Assembly (NCBI GenBank): GCA_004764695.1 | Contig: SMSO01000036.1 | Span: 1,508,001 to 1,572,000 of the forward strand | Source of the DNA: Schizochytrium sp. TIO01 | Taxonomy: Eukaryota; Sar; Bigyra; Thraustochytrida; Thraustochytriidae | Reading direction: 5' to 3' | DNA: 64,000 bases | In this document: positions 29,724-40,203 of the stretch, one piece after another | Numbering within the stretch: position 1 is the stretch's first letter | How the letters are laid out: every line of letters begins with the position of its first letter | Notes under the pieces: model-generated | Database searches by the model: none | What the model was told of the DNA's origin: nothing | The model's input: the letters and a program-made list of their open reading frames with translations, nothing else | Translations under genes and position numbers: made by a program

Positions 29724-32700
29724 ATGTCGGAGCTGCAGGCTATCCTTGCCCGGCGGCGGCGGGCCTCCGAACAGCCGGGCGCGAAAGACAGCTCTGCAGC
29801 TCCTCTGAGCCAGAGCTCTGCGCCCAAGTTGGCTTCGGCCTCGTCATCTACAACTCCTGCTGCGAAACCGAGTGTACCAGCGCAATCTGCATCGAGCGGA
29901 GCCTGTGACAATTACCGCGTGGATGTGACAGCTTCGGAGTTCGGAATGTGCAAATGCGGACACCCGAGGGCGGATCATCAGAAACCCAGCTTCTCGAGGC
30001 CAGCCCCAAAACCACATCAAGAAAGTAGCGCAACCAACCCAAATGTTGTCGCAAAGAATACTGTGCCCAATTCAACAGCAAGTTCTGCTCCGACTGCAAC
30101 CCCGTCCTCGACTTTTACTTCAACGTCGAATACTGCAAGATCTGTAGTAGCGAGATCCACAGTGGCAAGGAATGACAATGATGAAGATGAAGACAGCAGC
30201 TCTGGAAGCGTGCCTTGCGATGAGTTTCGCATTGATGTTACAGCGCCAAAGTTTGGGCTGTGCAAGTGCGGGCATCCAAAGAATCAACACAGCAGGGCTG
30301 CACTCAACCCAACCCCATCTTCAGTGTCTCGGAGACCCGTGTCAAGAGCAATTGCCACCCCAGCTTCGCATTTCACCAGCACTCATGAATCAAAGGAAGC
30401 ATCTACACCCAAGGAGCCGGACTCTACGCACCACAAGGTTGCGGATATTCGAGAAGAGATTGAGCACGCACAGCATCATCATGAGGAGAGTCCGAACCAT
30501 AGCATCAGTGCAGTAAAGACCAGTGGTAGCCAGAAAAAGCGCCGTGTTCGTGCGCTCTACGACCTTCAGTCAACACGGCAGGGTGATCTCTCCCTCACAC
30601 AGGGCGACATTATTACAGTTGAGGATGATTCAAGCGGGGCGTGGTGGAAAGGCCGCATCGATGACCGTAGTGGACTATTTCCGTCAAATTATGTTGAAGA
30701 GGTTGCGGAGGATAGCGAAGCAGAGGATGAGGTGCCTCTGCCACCTTCGCCATCCGCGAAAGAGAAAGAGGAGCCTACCTATGCTGAAGTGCTGTACACA
30801 TTTGAGTCCTCCAAGGTAGGCGACTTAGGCATGGAAAAAGGGACCCCTGTGAAAGTTCTCACCAAAAATGGTGACTGGTGGCGTGGACAGGTGGATGGGC
30901 GCGTGGGTATCTTCCCGTCTAATTACGTTCGGGAGATATCAGAATCCGAGTACGATAGACTGCGCTCAGAGTCTCGAAGTAAACCGTCTGTGGTAGCGTC
31001 TGCTGCTGCTATCTCCGTGGCAAAGCACAATATCAAAGAGGAAGAGACAGCAAAGTCTCGACAAGGCTCAGTTCGTGACTTACGGTCGAAATTGTTTGGA
31101 GCTGGTGGCGTACCCATGCCGATTCCAGGCCAACAGTCTACACGCCACCTCTCCGTGTCCACCTCTCCTGTTGCACACAATGATAACGTGCCCCAAACTA
31201 CCCGCGATGCGACAATCTTGCGTGCTGTGTATGATTTTGAAGCGTCTGACGAGAACGATTTATCCCTCCATCGTGGAGATGAGATAACTCTGATAAACAA
31301 GCTAAATGACGATTGGTGGGAAGGCTCTAAAGAAGATGGATCTTCTGGAATGTTCCCTAGCAATTATGTTGAGATTTTGAAACAAGCAACAAGTCCAACA
31401 ACAGAGATTCGCAAACCTGCGCCCCCTCCCCCATCCCCCCCTTCAGATTCTGATGATCTTCATGCAGCAAGTACCATCGGTGCTCGAATCCACAAGCTGG
31501 CTAGTACACAATCCAGTACACAAAATCTGATGTCTCCACCTTCATCCAGAATGTTGAATAGTCCATCCTCGCCTCCTGGCCCACCTGCACCCCCTTCCCC
31601 GCCTGGACCCCCTGCCTCACCCACGCCGGTTGTCCCGAGTGGGCCTTCGACACCGCCTGCACCAAAGTTCAATGTCGATTCGCTGTACAAGTCCGTCGAT
31701 AACTTTCCTGGTGGTGAAGAAGGGGATCTACCCTTCCAAACAGGCGTTTACATCGAAGTTACAGATGCTGTAGATGACAACTGGAGTTTTGGCAAGGTGA
31801 TTTGGGGGCCAGGAAAAAGCGATGTTGTTGGTATGTTTCCCATGAACTTTGTAGAAAAAGTCTCGCCGCGAGATATCCCTTCTGAGCTTCTGCCTCCATC
31901 GAAACCCACTCAGAATGTGGCAGCTACAGCTTCATTTGGATCACCTCCTCCTCCGCCGCCACCTCCTTCTGGACCTTCCGCTGGAGTCAACTCCCCGCCC
32001 CCGCCCCCACCTCCCCCTTCATCATCTGGCTCATCTGGCGGAAGTGGTGGTAAAGCAACATTGCAACCTGGTATCTCGCGTGGCGAGATTCGTCGGCAGC
32101 CCTCTTTACAAACACAACCACCGCCCGAACCGTGGTTTTCTCCAGGTGAAACATACTCACACAAAATGTCGACGCAGACAGGCGGTCATCACTTCTCTGG
32201 TGGCGGGCCCGTGCGTTTTGATACCTTTGATATTATGAAAAAGGACCGTACAAAGGTGCATTTGGAGCTTGAGCAGTCTCTCGACAATGATATAGCTCGC
32301 TACGAGGCGAATGTTCAACCCTTTGAAACACCTCCGCCTGAGGTTCTTTCACTCTGTGCTAAAAAATATGGTCCAGCTATTGTTGCATTCGCAGAGTCAA
32401 ATTTAGGTCGTCGCGTCGGCGATGGCGAATGCTGGACTCTAGCCAATGAGGCCATGAAAAACGCCAAAACTGCCCCTGTTATTGGCTACAACTTTGGTGC
32501 CAAAATCTCCCTTGACCAAGTTATGCCTGGTGATATTCTTCAATTCACTTCCGCCAAGTTTAAGACGGGCAATGGATGGAAATCTGCTGGTGCTCCCAAC
32601 CATACAGCAGTAGTGCATTCTCGCATTGGGGCGCAGAATATTCGTGTGCTCGAGCAGAACCCACAACCAGTAAGCTGGGGTGAGTATGATTTCGCTCATA

Positions 32701-33068
32701 TGATCGAAGGTTCATTCGAAGTATATCGCCCTGTGGCACCTGAGGGCACAAGAATGGAAGAATTGCATGTACAAGCCCAACAAGTTTCGCCACAATCTTC
32801 TAATGCCCCTCCTCCGCCGCCGCCTGATCTTGCTTTTTCAAACGCACCTGCCTTCTCTGTGCCGCCGCCGCCTCCTCCCCCTCCTCCTCCCGCATCAAGC
32901 CAAAAGCAGTGTCGCGCTGTTTGGGACTTTGATCCTAAAGAAGATGGCGACCTGGGCTTCCGAGCTGGTGATATTATTAACATAGAAAGTATCGATGGGG
33001 AGTGGGTCACTGGAAACCTCCGTGGCGCAACTGGCATATTTCCTTTAGGTTACGTGGAGATGCTCTAA
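29724..33068 (+). CDS. Five-SH3 scaffold with BBC1/AIM3-type cysteine-protease-fold domain
   Basis: 1114 residues from ATG 29724 (the frame is open nine codons further up, from a TTG). In order: two copies (about 60-85 and 165-190) of a Cys/His module with core C-x2-[YF]R[VI]DVTA-x2-FG-x-CKCGHP-x3-H; SH3 domains at about 271-330, 351-407, 497-552 and 650-712, three ending in the classical FPSNYVE and the fourth more diverged (FPMNFVE); polyproline blocks; a ~210-residue domain (796-1006) like the C-terminal domain of yeast Bbc1 and Aim3; more polyproline; and a fifth SH3 at the very end. The BBC1-type domain keeps a Cys (903, in GDGECWTLA) and His (960, in NHTAVVHS) at the papain/NlpC-like catalytic positions. 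Yeast Bbc1 restrains Arp2/3 activation at endocytic actin patches; a similar scaffold role is inferred. Single exon. The next gene is a copy of its protease-fold domain. Confidence 0.85.
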   Translation: MSELQAILARRRRASEQPGAKDSSAAPLSQSSAPKLASASSSTTPAAKPSVPAQSASSGACDNYRVDVTASEFGMCKCGHPRADHQKPSFSRPAPKPHQESSATNPNVVAKNTVPNSTASSAPTATPSSTFTSTSNTARSVVARSTVARNDNDEDEDSSSGSVPCDEFRIDVTAPKFGLCKCGHPKNQHSRAALNPTPSSVSRRPVSRAIATPASHFTSTHESKEASTPKEPDSTHHKVADIREEIEHAQHHHEESPNHSISAVKTSGSQKKRRVRALYDLQSTRQGDLSLTQGDIITVEDDSSGAWWKGRIDDRSGLFPSNYVEEVAEDSEAEDEVPLPPSPSAKEKEEPTYAEVLYTFESSKVGDLGMEKGTPVKVLTKNGDWWRGQVDGRVGIFPSNYVREISESEYDRLRSESRSKPSVVASAAAISVAKHNIKEEETAKSRQGSVRDLRSKLFGAGGVPMPIPGQQSTRHLSVSTSPVAHNDNVPQTTRDATILRAVYDFEASDENDLSLHRGDEITLINKLNDDWWEGSKEDGSSGMFPSNYVEILKQATSPTTEIRKPAPPPPSPPSDSDDLHAASTIGARIHKLASTQSSTQNLMSPPSSRMLNSPSSPPGPPAPPSPPGPPASPTPVVPSGPSTPPAPKFNVDSLYKSVDNFPGGEEGDLPFQTGVYIEVTDAVDDNWSFGKVIWGPGKSDVVGMFPMNFVEKVSPRDIPSELLPPSKPTQNVAATASFGSPPPPPPPPSGPSAGVNSPPPPPPPPSSSGSSGGSGGKATLQPGISRGEIRRQPSLQTQPPPEPWFSPGETYSHKMSTQTGGHHFSGGGPVRFDTFDIMKKDRTKVHLELEQSLDNDIARYEANVQPFETPPPEVLSLCAKKYGPAIVAFAESNLGRRVGDGECWTLANEAMKNAKTAPVIGYNFGAKISLDQVMPGDILQFTSAKFKTGNGWKSAGAPNHTAVVHSRIGAQNIRVLEQNPQPVSWGEYDFAHMIEGSFEVYRPVAPEGTRMEELHVQAQQVSPQSSNAPPPPPPDLAFSNAPAFSVPPPPPPPPPPASSQKQCRAVWDFDPKEDGDLGFRAGDIINIESIDGEWVTGNLRGATGIFPLGYVEML

Positions 33069-33532
33069 ACATGAAAATATAAGAGTCCACACACAAGCAA
33101 AATAGCATGTCTGATCTAGCCTCAGATAGTAGAGTGTGTGTTTATGCGGCTCATAAGTAGCGTTTTAGCCTTTTTATTACTTACAAGATAGTCAACAATT
33201 TCCGAATTCTATTTTATTTTCCTGCGGAAAATTTGAAAGGTTGTTCCTATGGTTCAAATTTAATATTTCCGTCTAGTCCAAGTCCACTAAGCTGACGCAT
33301 TCTCCTATTATAACTTCCAAACTTCTCACATCCATCGCGACTGTTTCATGGCATTTCTTTCAATTTTATAATTATTGGCATATATATTCAATTTTTTAAA
33401 GTAGTGTTCAGGCGTAACGGATACTATTCACCGTTCTACTTCAACAGTGATCATTCCAGATAACTACAAGAAAAGAGATCATCTAAGCAAACTTCGAAGC
33501 AGCTGTTTTCATGTTCAATCGCAAAAGAAGTT
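33069..33532. other. Spacer between tandem paralogues
   Basis: 464 bp, AT-rich. An ATG at 33511 opens a 12-codon upstream ORF that overlaps the start codon of the following gene in another frame. Confidence 0.6.
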
Positions 33533-34309
33533 ATGGAAAATGCTGTTAGCAAGGCGCTCCAACATGGGAAGTCAGAGGGTACACTCACTCGAAAGCCTAC
33601 CATGGACCCTATAAAACCTCCTGAGCCCTGGTACTCTCCAGGAGAGAATTACAAATATCAATGGTCGACGCAGACAACAACAAGGAAAACAGCAAGTGGT
33701 TCTTCGTCTTCAAAAACTACGAGAACTGACATTTACAATATTATGAAATCAGATCGTACGAAAGTTCGTCTTGAAATTGAACAATCTCTGGATAAGGAGG
33801 AAGCTCGCTATATCGCAACAGTGAAACCTTTTGAGCAACCTGCTCCAGACCAGCTATTACAGTTTGCACAATCCTACGGCCCTGTTATCGTTTCATTTGC
33901 GGTAAAGAATCTTGGTAAACACGTGGGAAACGGAGAATGCTGGACATTGGCAAGAGACGCTTTGAAGAGTGCCCATGCAGCACCTGTAGCTGGGTACAAC
34001 TTTGGCGCAGAAATCGAAATAGATCAAGCTATGCCTGGTGATATTTTACAATTCACAGCTGCTCGATTCGAGATGGGTAATTCATGGAAGGTTGTTGGCA
34101 GGCCTAACCACACAGCAATAGTACACTCAAAACTTGGCCTCAAGAAGTTGAAAGTGCTTGAACAAAACCCTGGCCCTGTGGGCTACAGTGAGTATGATTT
34201 TGCTTGTATGACTGAAGGGTCTGTTCAAATATACCGGCCGATAGCTCCCGAAGAAGAGCCCATACTGCTGCACCAAATTAGACCGGCGAAGGAGAAAAAG
34301 TCCCAATGA
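33533..34309 (+). CDS. Free-standing BBC1/AIM3-type protease-fold domain protein (tandem paralogue)
   Basis: 258 residues from ATG 33533. Nearly the whole protein matches the 796-1006 region of the preceding multi-SH3 protein: PEPWYSPGENY against PEPWFSPGETY, IMKSDRTKVRLEIEQSLD against IMKKDRTKVHLELEQSLD, NGECWTLARDALKSA, AGYNFGAEIEIDQAMPGDIL, and PNHTAIVHSKLG. The Cys (136) and His (193) positions are both kept. It has no SH3, polyproline or Cys/His module. It therefore arose by partial duplication (or the scaffold gained SH3 modules around such a domain) and could be either an active thiol hydrolase or a binding domain competing with the scaffold. The C-terminus is a short basic tail. An overlapping 12-codon uORF at 33511 may lower its translation. 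Confidence 0.82.
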   Translation: MENAVSKALQHGKSEGTLTRKPTMDPIKPPEPWYSPGENYKYQWSTQTTTRKTASGSSSSKTTRTDIYNIMKSDRTKVRLEIEQSLDKEEARYIATVKPFEQPAPDQLLQFAQSYGPVIVSFAVKNLGKHVGNGECWTLARDALKSAHAAPVAGYNFGAEIEIDQAMPGDILQFTAARFEMGNSWKVVGRPNHTAIVHSKLGLKKLKVLEQNPGPVGYSEYDFACMTEGSVQIYRPIAPEEEPILLHQIRPAKEKKSQ

Positions 34310-35122
34310 TCTTTTAGACTCGTATTGGCAGTGTACTTAATTCTGTATAAGCCCAGTTGACAATCCCCATGTGAAGGGCGTATCGTGAATCCATAAGCTT
34401 ATAAGTCACGGATCTACCTAGACTAGCTTCATGCTCTTGATCGCCAAGGGGGAAATACTGATTAATTTTGGATTGTCAATACTAGTTTACTTTATGCCTG
34501 AATTCTGCAAACCCAAATCAAGTTATATCCTGAACCTTTACAACCTTTTGTCCACCATTTGATGCTCAGTCCGCCTGTGCATTTCATATATTAAACCAAT
34601 ACTGATGACAAACAGATTTAACTTTCAAATATAAGGTTCAGATCAATGCTTGCGTCAACCAGGTCTCTGAAAAAAGAAGCACGAGGTAACACGCATCGAA
34701 GGAGCGAAGGTTTAGCGGTTTATAAGGCCAAGTATGAAGTATGAATATATATTTTTAATGTTTTTAATTTTAAAAAACAAAAAACATGTAGGCCTATATT
34801 CTCTTTTCTTTTATATTTTAACCTGTTAGTATCTTTATTTCATGATCGAGTAGAGAGATATAAATAGGTATATGATATATATGAACTTGAATATCGATTA
34901 TAAAGAATACTTAATGTCGTAGGTAGCGATTATTGCAGCTATCAGATACTACTATAGCTCCTAGTAGCCGGGAAACACTATTATGTCTACTAGAAAGTAT
35001 TTAAAAAAAGGAAAGAAAAAATAGATCTAAGATACTTTGTCAAATCGCAAATCACCGCCTGGCAAAACCGAAACCAGTATCCTGGCCGGTACTCGGAGCC
35101 CTGCCACGTCTTGATAGTCAAA
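34310..35122. other. Intergenic
   Basis: AT-rich island at about 34740-34800 and an AT-rich zone to 34920. No coding signal. Confidence 0.6.
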
Positions 35123-36028
35123 ATGCTGCTCTGTCCCAGTGGAGCACTTGTCAGGTTGACAAGACGAAGCACCGGCAAGCATCTCTGGGCGGTGCTGGAC
35201 TCTGACATTGTTGTGCCAGATAACTTCACGACAGACAACAAAGACCCCAGCACGCTCTTCACTAACCAGCACTTCAGTGCGATTGAGTGGACAGAACCAG
35301 GTGTGTACAATATCAAACCTGGTCGAGTCGAGCACGACGCGGATTTTCGCCTTGCTCCACTCACCCCAGCTGTAGTGCCAACGATTTGGGCTGCGGGTCT
35401 TAACTATCGTAAACATGCTGAGGAAACTAAAATGGAGGTCCCTCGCTTCCCAACTCTGTTTATGAAATCAACCTCCACTCTGAATGGGGCCTTTGGAGAT
35501 ATCAAGACTCCTGCAGTATGCAACCATGAAATGGACTTCGAGGGTGAACTTGCGATTATCATTGGTAAGGGTGGTAAAGATATTCCAGTTGAGAATGCTA
35601 TGGAACACGTCCTTGGCTTGACTGTTGCAAATGATGTTTCTGCGCGTCGCTGGCAGGGCCGAAAGGGAGGTGGTCAGTGGTGCAGAAGCAAATCTTTTGA
35701 TACATTTCTCCCAATTGGACCGGGCATTGTTCCGACTGCTGCACTTCCGGATGGAGGTCAGAGTCTTCGCATCCAAACAACATTGAAGCGGCCCGGGCAA
35801 GACCCCCTCTTAGTGCAAAACTCGAGCACAGCTGATATGATTTTCAATATTGCCGAGTTGGTGTCTTTTATTTCCCAGGATACGACCCTGCACCCATTTA
35901 CCGTCATTCTAACAGGTACTCCAGAGGGTGTCGGCTTTACTCGCGACCCGCCCTTGTTTATTGAGCCTGGTGATACTGTGACAGTCTCTATCGAAGGCCT
36001 CGGCGCACTTCGTAACAAGGTAGTGTAA
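35123..36028 (+). CDS. Fumarylacetoacetate hydrolase (FAH/FAHD) family protein
   Basis: 301 residues from ATG 35123 (the longer frame needs a TTG). A short N-terminal beta domain is followed by the FAH catalytic fold: WAAGLNYRKHAEETK, PTLFMKSTSTLNG, then metal-binding acids in NHEMDFEGELAIIIG and the Asp of VANDVSARRWQ. The end of the fold is also present: TVILTGTPEGVGFTRDPP and EPGDTVTVSIEGLGALRN. The family cleaves C-C bonds in 2,4-diketo acids or decarboxylates oxaloacetate with a divalent metal (FAHD1/FAHD2, 2-hydroxyhepta-2,4-diene-dioate isomerase). The exact substrate cannot be deduced. No obvious targeting peptide; single exon. Confidence 0.88.
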   Translation: MLLCPSGALVRLTRRSTGKHLWAVLDSDIVVPDNFTTDNKDPSTLFTNQHFSAIEWTEPGVYNIKPGRVEHDADFRLAPLTPAVVPTIWAAGLNYRKHAEETKMEVPRFPTLFMKSTSTLNGAFGDIKTPAVCNHEMDFEGELAIIIGKGGKDIPVENAMEHVLGLTVANDVSARRWQGRKGGGQWCRSKSFDTFLPIGPGIVPTAALPDGGQSLRIQTTLKRPGQDPLLVQNSSTADMIFNIAELVSFISQDTTLHPFTVILTGTPEGVGFTRDPPLFIEPGDTVTVSIEGLGALRNKVV

Positions 36029-36918
36029 GTAAATACGCAAGTAAATAAGTGAGTTTCCTCCTGCTCTGGTTTTAACTCTGCTACCTATGTCCAAATAGTA
36101 TAAGGGCAATGGCGTCTGCAATATTTTCCGCGGCATCAAATAAACAATGTTTCAGAAGGGAAACATGTTCCTATATTGTTGTTTGCTAGGATAATAAAGA
36201 TGAACAGGTCATACTTTCTAACGAGTGTGATTGTTGAGAGGGAAATACAAACTAGAACTCTTTCATAAATCCTACACTCCGAAGGGAGGTCTCCTTTAAG
36301 TTGCAGACCCTATCTAATTAAGTATAAATTTTGTCTTTCTAGGAGCTAAGTGGTATGGTTTGTTTGCATATATGGTCATGACATTGTTTTGTGTGTCTTG
36401 AATCAAATTCAGTAACAACCATAAAGTTGCTAGTTTTAAATATAATAATTATATTATATATATAATTTTATTATTATTTTTTTAATGTATATTTTAATAA
36501 CACAAAAAACGAACAGAACAGAACACGGTTTTCTTATGCGCGTGATTGAGAAGCAAAAGTCAACCAAACCATTATCTCTATTTTAGAACCTCTCCAAGTT
36601 GACCCGTCCTCGCAAACAAAACCATAATCAGGAACCTCACGTTTTGCTTAGTTTCCCCATCAGCACATCTTTCCCAATGGGTGTCCCCGGCGGGTTCCCT
36701 AAGTTGTGCACTTGGATCCGTTTTTTACTCCGCGGTATGAAAAGCACACAATAGAGCGTGAGCGCATTAAAACTTTTCAAGAATGAGGAATTTCGTGAAA
36801 GTTGTGGCCAAGGCTTGACAAAGTACGTCCAATTTCCTTGGCAGGCAAGGCCTGGCAGCCCCGAGGCGCTGTAGAGGAGGCACGAAGGCGCTGCCGAGTG
36901 AGAGGTCAGTTAGGATAA
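36029..36918. other. Intergenic
   Basis: Strong AT island at about 36435-36500. No gene seen. Confidence 0.6.
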
Positions 36919-38322
36919 ATGAATGTCTCCACTTTGATCGCACCAGGTCAGTCTGACGCAAACACAAGGGAGCTTTTCCAGAGAGTTGCTTTGTGCGAAG
37001 ACAATGTCGTGTGGAGGAAAAGAACAAGTGGTGGAAGACCTGTGCGCATGAAGCAAAGTCGCTCACTGGCATTGGTGACAGAAACCCCGCTCTCGAGCGA
37101 CTTTCTTGATGGTCGCTCATCAAGATATGACACAAAGATGGTTGCCCCTACAGGTAAAGCATGCGTAGCACTACATCAAGACGCATCCAGGGAGGATGGG
37201 ATTCTCCCAGGATCAGTGTCAAGTATGAACAACTCCTTCTCTGCATCGACACTCTCCTGGCACCAGAAATGCAAGCTGCCCCCCATGGAAAATGCTATAG
37301 AGCGCCCTCAAAGCGTCCAATATCTGCGAGACTTTTTTGTTCCAAATCGTCGAAGGCCTCGCACACAACTGGGCTCTCGCTCTTTGCTTCAGCCTTCATA
37401 TACGTCCTTAGGTCGGTATGACCGTGAACTAATTGCTACGGAAATTCTTACAACACAAAAGTATGCAGAAGAAATTGGAGAGCATGCTCCAGCAGCAGAT
37501 CTCCTTGACGCTCACAATAAATTACAACCTGATCAAATCCAAAGCCAAAATTTCAATATTGATAGCACTGAAGACCTTCTAGATTTTGAGACCAGTCAGG
37601 GTGTTATGCAGGAAAATAACAACTTGGTTGACCCGGATCCAGCAGTACAACTCGCAGTTGAACCTTCTAGAGAACGATGTGAAAAAGGATATCCAGTTGA
37701 CGAAGAAGAGTTTGAGTTTGATCCTAGCGAAATTCGTAGGCTTCGTATCGAATCTGAGCAAGCATACCACCAACAACGAGCAGACCAAGTTCGTAAAGAT
37801 AAGATTCGCCATGAACGCATGCGCTGGGAGGCGCAGGATCGTGCTGAAGAGCGAAGACGCAAAGATCGTGAACAACGAGATGCCAAATGGCAAGCTGAAC
37901 GGTCAATTCATATAGCTCTTCAAAGAGTCAGTTCTAAAGCCCGAGACCATGCTATAAAGTCAATAAAAGATGATAAAAGGAAACTTCAGGAAAGAAGACA
38001 CTTGGCTGAACAAGCATGGCATAAGGAAATGGCGCTGCGGGTTTCATACCTTCGGAAACATCGTGCTGATGTTCGTATGCAAGCGATTGGGTCTCCCTCT
38101 GGCATGCGGAGTCCTATAAAGCTCAAAGAATCGACCATTGCTGCTCAAGATTTTCTTGACCCTATTGGAGTTGAGGACATGATGCAGAGTTCATTTAGCG
38201 GTTCAAGAGAGTTCCCTCCTGCACACCGAGGAAATAGAGACATCCTTGGTGGTGGCTTTAATCGTGCTATTGCTGCCAACAAGGTGTGGAAATATTCGAT
38301 CCCACAAAACGGGTTTTTCTAA
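36919..38322 (+). CDS. Coiled-coil hypothetical protein
   Basis: 467 residues from ATG 36919, intronless. Residues 1-230 are low in predicted structure, with basic and Ser-rich patches. From about 240 (EEFEFDPSEIRRLRIESEQ) to about 395 there is a long, highly charged single helix or coiled coil rich in Arg, Lys, Glu and Gln. The last 60 residues are again unstructured, ending in an aromatic KVWKYSIPQNGFF. No membrane span, signal peptide or enzyme motif. I do not recognise the family; cytoskeletal or flagellar-associated proteins often look like this, but this is only an impression. Confidence 0.7.
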   Translation: MNVSTLIAPGQSDANTRELFQRVALCEDNVVWRKRTSGGRPVRMKQSRSLALVTETPLSSDFLDGRSSRYDTKMVAPTGKACVALHQDASREDGILPGSVSSMNNSFSASTLSWHQKCKLPPMENAIERPQSVQYLRDFFVPNRRRPRTQLGSRSLLQPSYTSLGRYDRELIATEILTTQKYAEEIGEHAPAADLLDAHNKLQPDQIQSQNFNIDSTEDLLDFETSQGVMQENNNLVDPDPAVQLAVEPSRERCEKGYPVDEEEFEFDPSEIRRLRIESEQAYHQQRADQVRKDKIRHERMRWEAQDRAEERRRKDREQRDAKWQAERSIHIALQRVSSKARDHAIKSIKDDKRKLQERRHLAEQAWHKEMALRVSYLRKHRADVRMQAIGSPSGMRSPIKLKESTIAAQDFLDPIGVEDMMQSSFSGSREFPPAHRGNRDILGGGFNRAIAANKVWKYSIPQNGFF

Positions 38323-38605
38323 GACACCATGAACTTAGACATTTGATTTATCTAGAGTCTTAGAAAATCTGAAACCCATATTTCTTCGAAGAATAGTCCT
38401 GTAGCCTCCGACCTATTTGCTCCGTGGTGACTGTTTTTGATTAAATCTCAAACTTTACATTCAAATTAAAAATGAAACTGTATTAAGCCTCGGACATAGC
38501 TGCCAAGGCATACATGCTCCAAGTGATTGGCTTTACATTTTTAACTCGAGTATCCTTCTTGTTTGTTTTCTTTATCTTGTTATGTGTTGTTCACGTTTTA
38601 TACAA

Positions 38606-39803
38606 TTACATGGCCACTGCGCGCTTCGCATCCTGCAGCATCTTTTCATCTGCTTCCTTTATTAAACGATGTAACTCTTTTTGCAACCTAGATGCCTCTA
38701 CTCGCAAGCCATCGTCCTGAGCAGCAGCTGCAGCTTTCCCAAACCAAACCTCCGCAAGTCGATAATCACGTTCAACTCCTTGCCCGTGCGAGTGCAGCTT
38801 TGCAAGTTGCAGCATTGCTGGAGCAAATCCATGCTGCGCAGACTCGCGAATCTGTACTGCAGCTTTCTTGAAATCCTGTTTCATGCCTCTTCCAAATAAC
38901 ATCATAACACCGCTGTAGTACTTTGCTTGGATGTGGCCTTGTGCTGCTGCCTTTGAATACAGTTCAAAAGCGCGAGCGTAATTTTGGCGTACACCAAGAC
39001 CATATTCATACATGATGCCAGCATTGAATGCACCTTCATTATTTCCTGCTTCTGCAGATTTGTCAAACCAATACGCAGCTTTCTGAAACTCAGGCTGCGA
39101 AGCCTGAGTTCTGCGCCCAATCAATCCATCAAAATATAAACGACCTAACATCCACTGTGCATCTGAGTCACCAAGGTCGGCACCACGCTCAAACCAGCGC
39201 CCTGCTGTCTGATAATTTGCCTCCGTACCCATACCACGGTAGCTCATAAGTCCTAAATTAGTCGTTGAAGGGACATGATTCTAGGAGAAGAAGTTTCCAA
39301 ATGTCAACCAAAATTAGTATATCAAGTTCAATTTTGTCTTGTACACCTTAAAAGTAGGATGAAATATTGGGATAAACCCATCGAAAAACTTTACTTACCT
39401 GAGCAGCTGCCATTGAAAACCAGCGATATGACTCTTTTTCATCAGGGCGTACGCCATTTGCCCCGTAGAGCTTTAGAAGCCCTGCCGTATACTGAGCTTC
39501 CATTGAACCTTGTTGAGCACGGTCCATAATCCGTGCAAGGCTCGAAGGGTCAGTTCCTTTGGGGAGCTGATCACGGCCTTGGAACCCTTGCAGGCGAGCA
39601 TCGGTAACTTTCTCAGCACTAAGTTGAGCCTTATTTGGGTGAGCCAGCACTGCCATCCACAAACACAGGATGACGGCTAGGCGCAGGATCCCGAACCTCG
39701 AACAAGCTTTATGAGAGAACAGTCTCCATCGTGACGGAAACAACAGTGGGACGCCCATACCTCTACTTCCTTGCGTGCTGTGGCTCACGTATGCGTGTAC
39801 CAT
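38606..39803 (-). CDS. Secreted or ER-lumenal Sel1-repeat protein (two exons)
   Basis: Exon 1 is 39803-39399 and exon 2 is 39280-38606; the 118-nt intron (39398-39281) has GTAAGT and CCTAG ends and phase 0. Splicing restores a Sel1 repeat across the junction: WFSMAAAQ joined to NHVPSTTNLGLMSYRGMG. The product is about 359 residues. A hydrophobic stretch at about 42-55 (LRLAVILCLWMAVLA) is a signal peptide if translation starts at the internal Met of MGVPLLFP, or a signal anchor with the first ATG. About six Sel1-like repeats follow (for example AKYYSGVMMLFGRGMKQDFKKA), then a helical charged C-terminus. Sel1 proteins are solenoid adaptors, e.g. SEL1L/Hrd3 in ER-associated degradation, but this one lacks an obvious C-terminal membrane span. 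Confidence 0.85.
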
Positions 39804-40203
39804 GACAAGAGATACTGGGAGCTTAGAGAATCACCAGGCCAGGAGACTTTATTTTATTCCGTTGTCATCCGTTAAACAAATAATTTTCTCTTGTAGTAAT
39901 ACCTAAGCAATATGTACATATAACTTTTATCATTATCAAAATCAAACTCTAGCCTATTATAAGCAGCCATGGCAATTGCATCATGTCTCTAAGCAAGACA
40001 CAAACCTCAATCGTCGGTAGCTGCAGATCTTACCCCAGGAGAGGCCTTTGTTCAATAGGCAACAACAAAGCAACAAAGAGTACAAAATAAATTTACCCCA
40101 GTTCACTTTAGGCCCTGGCTGGAGCCACAGACACCTTTGCCAAGGGCTCTCTAGTAAAAAAATAACTACTGGAGTCGTCAGACAATCTTTGTAAAAACAA
40201 AGT
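39804..40203. other. Divergent intergenic region
   Basis: 400 bp promoter space between the Sel1 and ankyrin genes; no distinctive element seen. Confidence 0.55.
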
